Shown piece by piece: positions 14,199 through 20,720 of a DNA stretch of 26,650 nucleotides. The translations under genes were made by a program, and so were the position numbers. Source of the DNA: an uncultured Lachnospiraceae bacterium (lineage in GTDB: Bacteria; Bacillota; Clostridia; Lachnospirales; Lachnospiraceae); NCBI GenBank assembly GCA_905197485.1, contig CAJJYZ010000035.1:1-26650 (forward strand), written 5' to 3'. The notes under the pieces are model-generated. The model saw only the letters and a program-made list of their open reading frames with translations. It had not been told where the DNA came from and did no database searches. Each line of letters opens with the position of its first letter. The first letter of the stretch is position 1.

Positions 14199-15947
14199 CT
14201 ATTTTACAATATATTTTTCTAATACATTAAATGGGGCAGGACCGACGTCAAGTACTGCCTTATGAAAATTTTTCTGTGAAAAATCCTTTCCCTCTTTAGC
14301 GGCAAATTCTTTTTTTAATTCCAACATTTCCACATAGCCAACGTAATACTTTAAGTAGTTCGCAGGGTCTGAGATAATAAGTTCGTAGATTTCCCGAATC
14401 GTATCGGTATCATTGATTCCGTAAGAAGAGAAAAAACGGATGGTATCAGTAAGAGACCAGTTATCGTAATGGATTCCGATATCGGCGAACGCGTACAAGC
14501 CCAGGATAAGAGAGCTGTTTTTCTGAGTAAGCATTGCGTCTTGTTTCGAGAGCGGCGTAAGATAATAGGAACACATCTCGGCGTAAGTCGCCCAACCTTC
14601 CGTATAGCCGCCAAAATTGAGAAGATTGCGGATAGGGTCCGGATTGCGGGCAGAAAAATAAGTGGTCTGATATAGATGTCCGGGATAACCTTCATGCGCA
14701 AGTGTCGTGAATAATTTCAATCCGTCCATCGTATGAGATTGATTGATATAAATGGTATTTTCAGTAGTATTATCAATACAAGGAATAAGGTAAAAGGCAG
14801 GACTCAGATAAGGTTCCATTGATTTCGGAACATACTTTACGTTTGTATTTACCGCTTCCGGTGTTGGAAATGCATGCGTAGTTTTATGCTCCAGCCCCCT
14901 CAATATTTGTTCGGGATTTGTGTTGAGAGAAAGTGTCGGAAGGCTGGAAGCCTCCGCAAATTGCTGAAGAACCTCCATATCATCTTTCATCTGATTTTGA
15001 ATCATCGTTTTTAATTCTGATGCAGATTTTTCAGAGCCGGTTTCCCTTTCTATAAGATATTCATAATAGTGTTTTCCATCAGGAAGAGAACAAACGCCTG
15101 CCAATTCTTGTCCGGTACCTTTGAACTCCTGCAGGCAATCTACAAGTGATTGGTATGCCGGAAGAAAAGAAGTTTGAATCGTGTCGTGATTCTTTTGAAT
15201 ATACGACTTTTTCTGTTCCGGAGTTATGTTCGGAATAGCAGAGAGTCTTTCTTCAAATGTGGAAAACATATAATTCTTTTCTTCCATATCGAGGAGAGAC
15301 TGACATTGCTCTAAGACAGTATCAACAACCTCATCGGACAGAAAGAGTCCTTTTTCTGATTTTTCACGCTCAAAATCAATCAAGGATTCAAAATACTGTG
15401 GAGTGGTGGAAAGAAGTTCCAAATATGTATTCACGTCTTCCAGGTCAGAAAAACGGTATTCGGCAAGGAGTACAGGAAGCTGTGCCTGAATACCGGTGAC
15501 GGGACTTAACGGTTCCTCATAGAGAAGATATTTTGTTCCGTCTTTGGATGTCTTGAGATAAGAAGTTAAAATATCGTAAGTCAGCTTGTTTTCTTCCGAG
15601 AGGGCATGGTAAGGAAAAGAATTCAACGTAGTCAAGCAGTTCTCAATGGAAGCCATGGCGCTAACGGTATCTGTACTGTAATCTCCAAACGTAACCGGAG
15701 GACTTAAGATACCGTAGTCGGATGGATTCTGTAGGGTAAAATGAAGATTCAACGTGCTGGAGGCTGCCTCATCCTGAAAAAGAGCAAGTGTGAACTGTCG
15801 AAAAGAATCGTTCACAGATTCATGCTGAGCTGCGGGCAAATATCCGGAGGCTACTGTGAAGCCGAGATATGCAAGCAGGAGTCCGAGAATCAGAAGGATT
15901 CCCCGGAGACGCTGCTTCGCAAGTTTTTTTATCGATGTGAGTTTCAT
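14199..15947 (-). CDS. membrane-anchored or exported DUF885 metallopeptidase-like protein
   Basis: 582 residues from the ATG at 15947, which has GGAG six bases upstream. The reading frame extends 66 codons further, but that part is AT-rich intergenic DNA. The N-terminus has positive charges then a hydrophobic segment (residues ~15-34), a signal peptide or anchor without a lipobox cysteine. The remainder matches DUF885: LAHEGYPGH (His418, Glu419, His424) and YTEGWATYAE (Glu450) form a plausible zinc site of gluzincin type. Related proteins are thought to be peptidases, but the substrate is unknown. Monocistronic, ending in a strong terminator. Confidence 0.85.
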   Translation of the reverse strand: MKLTSIKKLAKQRLRGILLILGLLLAYLGFTVASGYLPAAQHESVNDSFRQFTLALFQDEAASSTLNLHFTLQNPSDYGILSPPVTFGDYSTDTVSAMASIENCLTTLNSFPYHALSEENKLTYDILTSYLKTSKDGTKYLLYEEPLSPVTGIQAQLPVLLAEYRFSDLEDVNTYLELLSTTPQYFESLIDFEREKSEKGLFLSDEVVDTVLEQCQSLLDMEEKNYMFSTFEERLSAIPNITPEQKKSYIQKNHDTIQTSFLPAYQSLVDCLQEFKGTGQELAGVCSLPDGKHYYEYLIERETGSEKSASELKTMIQNQMKDDMEVLQQFAEASSLPTLSLNTNPEQILRGLEHKTTHAFPTPEAVNTNVKYVPKSMEPYLSPAFYLIPCIDNTTENTIYINQSHTMDGLKLFTTLAHEGYPGHLYQTTYFSARNPDPIRNLLNFGGYTEGWATYAEMCSYYLTPLSKQDAMLTQKNSSLILGLYAFADIGIHYDNWSLTDTIRFFSSYGINDTDTIREIYELIISDPANYLKYYVGYVEMLELKKEFAAKEGKDFSQKNFHKAVLDVGPAPFNVLEKYIVK

Positions 15948-16086
15948 GAAATACTCCGTATGTTTTTGATTAGTGTATGATTTTAACAAATGAAATATAA
16001 CGAGAAAGAAGCAAAAAGAAATAAGACTGATAATAAATGAGTTAAACAAAAAAAGAGGAAAAATATAAAATAAGTTCAAAAAGATA

Positions 16087-16115
16087 TTGACAAATATGAG
16101 CGTGAATGCTATTAT
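16087..16115 (+). promoter_or_regulatory. strong sigma-A promoter with no large ORF downstream (P1)
   Basis: A perfect TTGACA (16087-16092), a 17-base spacer and TATTAT (16110-16115) point right, away from the DUF885 gene and toward the bioY terminator. The region from -35 to about +15 resembles the promoter at 17163-17191: both read TTGACAAA, AATG-N-TATTATAA and AACAAAAA at matching offsets. Confidence 0.65.
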
Positions 16116-16370
16116 AAAGATAACAAAAAACCGAAGAGATAACAAATAAGAAATCTGAAAAGGAGATGAAGAACTTAAAGGAAAAGGAAACGTAGTTTCT
16201 GACGAGAAAGGAAATTACAGAAGCTTCTAATATAATAAGAATGATTTATATAGGAAGCGGAACCTAAGAAAAGAAGATTTTAGTTTTCAAGTAAGGAATT
16301 ATAGTTACTCTGAACGGTAGGGAAAATAAACAGAAAAGGAGAACAGACCATTGGACAAAGAGGAGTCATA

Positions 16371-16413
16371 AATAGCTGTTATAATTATAGAAGATAATTA
16401 TAACAGCTATTTT
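16371..16413. terminator. 18-bp perfect hairpin, bidirectional terminator
   Basis: AATAGCTGTTATAATTAT (16371-16388) pairs perfectly with the sequence at 16394-16411 around the loop AGAAG. On the + strand it ends in TTTT (16410-16413) and could end the transcript from the 16087 promoter. On the minus strand it lies 13 bases after the bioY stop and probably ends bioY transcription. Confidence 0.8.
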
Positions 16414-16425
16414 AATGCCTTGATT

Positions 16426-16977
16426 TTACAGACGTTTTAATCTGTTTTTTAAAATAGGTCCAATGATAAGAGCGGCAATGATTTTCACCGCATCACCCGG
16501 AAGATAAGGAAGTACTCCGGCTGCTACTGCCTGTAAAAATGAGAAATCCATCTGAACGGCGAGCCAGGCGCTTCCAAAAGCATACGTAATTGCTGTGCCA
16601 AGCAGAAGTCCGAGAGTAGAAGGCAGTCTTTTTCCATCGGAAAGTTCTACGGCAAGGCCGCCGATAAGCACGAGGAACAGGTAGCCAATCATATAACCTC
16701 CGGTAGGACCAAGCAGACGCCCCACACCACCGCTGAATCCAGAAAATACCGGTAGACCGATGAATCCTAAAAGTAGATAAAGCAGACAACTGATGGTTCC
16801 GTATTTTGCGCCGAGGACATAAGAAGTCAGATATAGAATGAAGGTTGCAAAAGAAATCGGCACCGGGCTAAATGGAAGAGGCAGGGAAAATGGCGCAACG
16901 ATACACAAAATAGCTGTCATGAGCGCCGTAATCGTGAGACACTTGGTTGATAATGTAGAAGTGATTTGTTTTTTCAT
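16426..16977 (-). CDS. bioY: biotin ECF transporter substrate-binding subunit BioY
   Basis: 183 residues from the ATG at 16977, which has AAGGAG nine bases upstream; the longer frame from 17013 starts within the -10 promoter box and is unlikely. Six hydrophobic segments are expected. BioY signatures are present: LPLPFSPVPISFATF (about 32-46), GFIGLPVFSGFSGG (71-84) and GPTGGYMIGY (90-99). BioY captures biotin and works with the shared energy-coupling EcfA/A'/T module, not encoded here. It stands alone with its own promoter and terminator, suggesting that the organism imports biotin. Confidence 0.94.
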   Translation of the reverse strand: MKKQITSTLSTKCLTITALMTAILCIVAPFSLPLPFSPVPISFATFILYLTSYVLGAKYGTISCLLYLLLGFIGLPVFSGFSGGVGRLLGPTGGYMIGYLFLVLIGGLAVELSDGKRLPSTLGLLLGTAITYAFGSAWLAVQMDFSFLQAVAAGVLPYLPGDAVKIIAALIIGPILKNRLKRL

Positions 16978-17011
16978 AATCGAACTCTCCTTATTAAAAA
17001 TTGATATGTTC

Positions 17012-17039
17012 ATTATATAACAGAAAGAAGTTCTGTCAA
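17012..17039 (-). promoter_or_regulatory. bioY promoter with operator-like palindrome
   Basis: On the minus strand, TTGACA (17039-17034), a 16-base spacer and TATAAT (17017-17012) form a near-consensus promoter. ACAGAA-AGAAG-TTCTGT (17020-17036) is an inverted repeat filling the spacer and touching the -35 box, where a repressor could act. It does not resemble the usual BirA operator (GTTAAC-type arms), so the regulator is unknown. Confidence 0.7.
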
Positions 17040-17162
17040 ATATACTCTTTCATATAAGGAAGCCTCTAGTACTTGTTAATATCAAAAATAGACAGAAAAT
17101 TCGGAATAAAATATCAATATACAATCAAAGAAAATTTATAAGAAATAAAAACAAAAATAGTG

Positions 17163-17191
17163 TTGACAAAATGGAACCGTAATGGTATTAT
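17163..17191 (+). promoter_or_regulatory. strong sigma-A promoter of an independent small transcription unit (P2)
   Basis: TTGACA (17163-17168), a 17-base spacer and TATTAT (17186-17191) point right. The unit ends at the terminator at 17715-17755, giving a predicted RNA of about 560 nt. The promoter resembles the one at 16087, beyond the two boxes. Confidence 0.7.
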
Positions 17192-17254
17192 AATCTCAAC
17201 AAAAATAATAAAATTATTTGAATAAACGAATAAGAAAGAAGGAGGCTTCATCCA

Positions 17255-17338
17255 ATGGACACAACAGAACAGCGCATTCAATATATCGGTGGTATGGCAA
17301 ATGGTTCCTATGATACAAGCCTTAACCATAGAAGATAA
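17255..17338 (+). CDS. possible 27-residue small protein
   Basis: The ATG at 17255 follows AAGAAGGAGG (17235-17244) at ten bases, one of the better ribosome sites in the window. It encodes 27 residues, starting MDTTEQRIQYIGGMANGSYD and ending in NHRR before TAA. No signal peptide or membrane segment. I do not recognise it. It could be a genuine small protein, a leader peptide, or the surviving start of a broken gene, since no homologous continuation is obvious in other frames. Confidence 0.4.
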   Translation: MDTTEQRIQYIGGMANGSYDTSLNHRR

Positions 17339-17714
17339 CCGGTAAAGAATAAAAGCAAATGATAAAAAGATTCGGAGAAGAACATAACCGGATATAGTTG
17401 TTAAATTCATATTTGCAGATATATTGAAGAAGAGAAATGAATACCACATGAATTCAAAAGAAGAAAAGATGTGTAAAGAAACATCTGGTCAATGATTCAA
17501 TCGTAACTAGAATATAAAGAATAGTTATAGAAAGAATAACAGGAAGATGTTATAGATAGAATAATTAGACTTTATATTTACAAAAGACAAAGATATGATG
17601 ATGAAAAATTTGAATTTCAATTTAAAAAGATACAATAGGCAAATAGGAACAAAGAATTAAAAAGAAAAATCCCTCCGTAATTTATAAAATACAAAAGAAA
17701 ACTAAATAAGAAAG

Positions 17715-17755
17715 CAGCCCTTATAGTTAAGAAAATTATAAGGGCTGTTTTTTTT
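17715..17755 (+). terminator. strong intrinsic terminator
   Basis: CAGCCCTTATA (17715-17725) pairs perfectly with TATAAGGGCTG (17737-17747), followed by eight Ts (17748-17755). The end of the T run forms the first bases of the -35 box of the next promoter, separating two units with no spare sequence. Confidence 0.92.
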
Positions 17756-17782
17756 GACATAGACAAAGCTATGTGTTAAACT
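17754..17782 (+). promoter_or_regulatory. promoter of the TPR/AAA+ gene with operator-like repeat
   Basis: TTGACA (17754-17759), 17 bases, TAAACT (17777-17782). ACATAG-N6-CTATGT (17757-17774) is an inverted repeat spanning the end of the -35 box and most of the spacer, in a position suited to a repressor. Predicted leader about 57 nt. Confidence 0.65.
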
Positions 17783-17846
17783 AAGAAAGTAAAAATTTAA
17801 GTATTGTTACGAAAAGTTAAAAAATAATTAATAGAGGTGACAAACA

Positions 17847-20615
17847 TTGGATAAGTACGAATATCGTGTCAAAACAGAGCAGATGCTCGATTACATGGAG
17901 AAAAAACAGTACAAAAAAGCAATGGAAATAGCAGATACGATTGACTGGCGAAGAGTGAAAAATTCTACGATGCTTAGTACGGTAAGCGAAATATATGAGT
18001 GCAATGGGGAGAACCAGAAAAGCAGAGATATTTTATTCATCGCATATGACCGCGCACCGGAAAGCAGGAAGATTGTATATCGTCTTGGAACTCTGGCAGT
18101 GAAATTAAATGATTTGCAGGAAGCAGAAGACTGCTATGAAGAGTTCGTGAAGGTAGCGCCGAAAGACCCGAACCGATTCATTTTGAAATATAAGATACTA
18201 AGAGCTGAGAAAGCGCCGATTGGAAAGCAGATTGAAGCTTTGGTTGAATTTAAGAAAATCGAGTATGTGGAGAAATGGGCATATGAACTTGCAAAACTAT
18301 ATCATGAGGCGGGAAAAGTTTCAGAATGTCTGGATGAGTGTGACGACCTTATTTTGTGGTTTAGCGAAGGAAAGTATGTTTTAGAAGCGATGAAGCTGAA
18401 GATGCAGCATAAACCGCTTACACCATTACAACAGGAAAAATACAATCATTGTCTGGAATTAGAGAGAAAGACAGAGAATCAGAAGGAAGAGAAAGAACAG
18501 GAAGAGATAAAAGAACTGACGGCCGAAGATGCAAAAGAAGATTTGGATAAAACACAGATTTTTGAAATACCAAAAGAAAAGTTAGAAGGTACATCGGAGA
18601 AGACTGAGGAAGCTTCGAAAGAAGAAACAGATGAAAGCGAAGATTTTGAAGAAGTAGAAGATACAGAAGACGTAAGCGACTCAGAAGAGGAAATCAATTC
18701 GGAAGAATCAGAGGATGCTGAAGAGATAGAAGAGGTTGAGATAGAAGAACAAACAGAATCGGAAGAGGAACCGAGGTTTGGAGCAGGAAGCAAGATTATT
18801 CAGACAACAGTAGCGGGAGCTACACTGGCAGAGGCGATTGCAAAAGGCTTTGCAGTAGTGGCGGGAGAAGAAGTAACTGAGACGGAGAAAGAAGAGCAGG
18901 TAGAAGAGAATGTAGATGAGCAGGCAGAGATAACCGAACAAGAACCTGCAGAAACTTTACAAGATTCTATTAAGGCATTAGAAGAACCGTCAGAAGAGGA
19001 AGAAGAAATTGAAATGCCGGAGGAGGCCCAGATGACGACAGCACAAGAAAAATTAGAAGGAATTCTGCAGAACTGGGAAGAGAAGCAGAGAGAAGTAGAA
19101 CAGCAGATTGCAGAAAAGAAACAGCAGGCTGAAGCAGAAAAGGCAGCGCGAGAAGAAAGACAGCAGAGAGAGAACCTGTTTAATACAGCCCCGATTATTC
19201 CAGATGATATTCAGAAGCTTTTAGATGATTTGGAAAATGGAATTTTAGACAGCGATATGGATTCGGTGGAAGATGAAGAAGAGGCAAGAGTAATTCTGGA
19301 AGAATTTGACGACGAAGAGGAATTACACGAAGTCGATTCTGATGACGAAGATGATTTTGACGAAGACGATTTCGACGGGGAAGAGGACTTTGAAGAGGAC
19401 GACTTCAATGAGGAAGAAGACTTTGAAGAGGACGACTTCGATGAGGAAGAGGACTTTGAAGAGGACGACTTCGATGAGGAAGAAGACTTTGACGAGGATG
19501 ACTTCGATGAGGAAGAAGACTTTGATGAAGATGACTTCGAGGAAGCTGATTTTGATGAGGCCGATTTTGACGAAGACGATTTCGAGGAAGAAGATTTTGA
19601 CGAACTCGTAGAAGACGATGATTTTGTTGCGGAAGAATTTGAAATTCCTGAACCGGAAGAGGATGAGTACGACTTCGACGAGGAAGAAGAGGTCGAGGAA
19701 GAGCCAGAGAGAGAGAAGACAGCATTAGAGCAGTTGGAAGAAGAAATTGAGGCAGAAGAGAAGAACGTATCGCCTGGAGGAGTTTCTTTCGACACCGGAT
19801 TCGTTGTACAGGGACGCTATGATTTGGATGTACAGAGTGAAGTTGGAATTAAGGCGGGACTTACAGAAGAACAGAAGAAATTATTCTCTTATTTCGTTCC
19901 GGTACGCGGCATGAGCGAACAGCTTGTAGAAGTTCTTGAAAATGATAAAAATTGTAAATCAAGATATGGAACATCCCGTACAGGTAATATCCTGATTGTA
20001 GGACGCCCGGGAACAGGTAAGACGGTTCTTGCGGTAAATGTTGTCAAAGCCATTCAGAAAGACCGTAAATTAAAACAGGGAAAAGTTGCAATTGTAACAG
20101 GTGATGCTCTGAACAAGAAAGAATTATCCAGCGTAATCAATAAATTAAAAGGCGGAGCCCTTATTATTGAGAAAGCCGGTAAGATGAACACAAGAACGAT
20201 TCGAGAGTTAAACGACTTGATGGAAGAACAGACAGGAGAATTGTTGTTTGTATTGGAGGAGCAGAGAAGACCGCTTGAGAAAATGCTTTCCGTAAATCCG
20301 GAGTTCAAACGTAAGTTTACTTCCAAGCTTGAACTTCCGATTTTCATCAATGATGAACTCGTTACATTCGGTCAGACTTATGCGAAAGAGAACGGATACA
20401 AGATTGATGAGATGGGTATTCTCGCACTTTACAGTCGAATTGATATTCTCCAGAAGGAAGACCATGCGGTTACGGTTGCGGAAGTAAAAGACATTTTGGA
20501 TTCTGCGATTGACCGGGCACAGAGAGCAAATGTGAAGCATTTAATGAAACGTGTGTTTGGAAAACGAAAAGACAATGCGGACCGCGTTATCTTGACAGAA
20601 CAAGATTTTAAATAA
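17847..20615 (+). CDS. large TPR / acidic-repeat / AAA+ ATPase protein
   Basis: 922 residues from TTG at 17847 with GAGGTGA upstream; the next Met (residue 13) would remove part of the first helix. Residues 1-205 are helical and TPR-like. Residues ~210-640 are extremely acidic and probably disordered, with a short hydrophobic patch (316-341, ...TTVAGATLAEAIAKGFAVVAG) and a coiled-coil-like stretch (400-445). Residues 512-566 are 11-residue repeats rich in Glu, Asp and Phe. A C-terminal AAA+ domain has Walker A GRPGTGKT (719-726). The Walker B position (ALIIEKAG, 771-778) lacks the usual DE pair, so hydrolysis may be weak. The ending resembles the CbxX/SpoVK type. The function is unknown; a scaffold or chaperone role is only a guess. 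Confidence 0.8.
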   Translation: MDKYEYRVKTEQMLDYMEKKQYKKAMEIADTIDWRRVKNSTMLSTVSEIYECNGENQKSRDILFIAYDRAPESRKIVYRLGTLAVKLNDLQEAEDCYEEFVKVAPKDPNRFILKYKILRAEKAPIGKQIEALVEFKKIEYVEKWAYELAKLYHEAGKVSECLDECDDLILWFSEGKYVLEAMKLKMQHKPLTPLQQEKYNHCLELERKTENQKEEKEQEEIKELTAEDAKEDLDKTQIFEIPKEKLEGTSEKTEEASKEETDESEDFEEVEDTEDVSDSEEEINSEESEDAEEIEEVEIEEQTESEEEPRFGAGSKIIQTTVAGATLAEAIAKGFAVVAGEEVTETEKEEQVEENVDEQAEITEQEPAETLQDSIKALEEPSEEEEEIEMPEEAQMTTAQEKLEGILQNWEEKQREVEQQIAEKKQQAEAEKAAREERQQRENLFNTAPIIPDDIQKLLDDLENGILDSDMDSVEDEEEARVILEEFDDEEELHEVDSDDEDDFDEDDFDGEEDFEEDDFNEEEDFEEDDFDEEEDFEEDDFDEEEDFDEDDFDEEEDFDEDDFEEADFDEADFDEDDFEEEDFDELVEDDDFVAEEFEIPEPEEDEYDFDEEEEVEEEPEREKTALEQLEEEIEAEEKNVSPGGVSFDTGFVVQGRYDLDVQSEVGIKAGLTEEQKKLFSYFVPVRGMSEQLVEVLENDKNCKSRYGTSRTGNILIVGRPGTGKTVLAVNVVKAIQKDRKLKQGKVAIVTGDALNKKELSSVINKLKGGALIIEKAGKMNTRTIRELNDLMEEQTGELLFVLEEQRRPLEKMLSVNPEFKRKFTSKLELPIFINDELVTFGQTYAKENGYKIDEMGILALYSRIDILQKEDHAVTVAEVKDILDSAIDRAQRANVKHLMKRVFGKRKDNADRVILTEQDFK
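19380..19544 (+). repeat. five tandem 33-bp repeats in the acidic region
   Basis: Five in-frame 33-bp units (starts at 19380, 19413, 19446, 19479, 19512) encode variants of EEEDFEEDDFD. Units 1-3 are nearly identical in DNA; units 4 and 5 are more diverged, and similar DF-acidic text continues to about 19628. Such repeats can change copy number by slippage or recombination. Confidence 0.88.
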
Positions 20616-20639
20616 GATTTCAGCGAAGTGCTGATATTT

Positions 20640-20668
20640 AAGAAAGGGTGTGAAAACCCTTTCTTTTT
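20640..20668 (+). terminator. terminator after the TPR/AAA+ gene
   Basis: AAGAAAGGGT (20640-20649) pairs with ACCCTTTCTT (20656-20665) around GTGAAA, followed by a short T run. It separates the AAA+ gene from glgB. Confidence 0.88.
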
Positions 20669-20682
20669 ATGTGGTTCTAAAG

Positions 20683-20688
20683 TATAAT
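20683..20688 (+). promoter_or_regulatory. likely -10 box of glgB
   Basis: A perfect TATAAT stands 32 bases before the glgB ATG. No good -35 hexamer lies 17 bases upstream, where the terminator's T-rich arm sits, so the promoter is weak or needs an activator. Confidence 0.45.
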
Positions 20689-20720
20689 AGGTCATATAGA
20701 GCATACGGGAAGGTGAATAC

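Larger units (their letters stand above)
15948..16425. other. AT-rich intergenic region between bioY and the DUF885 gene
   Basis: No protein gene is supported here. The + strand is strikingly purine-rich from about 16120 to 16370. It contains a strong rightward promoter (16087-16115) and ends in an 18-bp perfect hairpin (16371-16411), so a ~290-nt transcript is possible. Candidate peptides are tiny: TTG at 16354 after AAAAGGAG gives only six codons. No clear leftward promoter for the DUF885 gene was identified. Confidence 0.6.
17198..17755 (+). ncRNA. predicted ~560-nt A-rich transcript with a short leading ORF, function unknown
   Basis: The region has its own near-consensus promoter, one short ORF with an excellent ribosome site, then ~375 bases of A/G-rich sequence with no ORF of note, then a perfect hairpin with eight Ts. 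I saw no match to a known structured RNA class. It may be a regulatory RNA, a small-protein mRNA with a long 3' region, or the remnant of a decayed gene. The remaining intergenic DNA (17040-17162) shows nothing I can assign. Confidence 0.4.

Noticed and set aside
15948..16145. 66-codon N-terminal extension of the DUF885 gene rich in Phe, Ile and Leu
   Set aside because: It is translated AT-rich intergenic DNA. The ATG at 15947 has a proper GGAG site and is followed directly by a signal-peptide-like sequence.
16978..17013. Upstream start of bioY adding 12 residues
   Set aside because: That start lies in the predicted -10 box; the ATG at 16977 has AAGGAG at the right distance.
17040..17110. 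Second Rex site (TTGTTAATATCAAAAA)
   Set aside because: Only the left half matches; the right half lacks the TTAACAA arm.
19211..19795. Serine/lysine-rich reading frame on the minus strand
   Set aside because: It is the complement of the Glu/Asp repeat codons (GAA/GAC read as TTC/GTC-type triplets) and has no ribosome site or family match.
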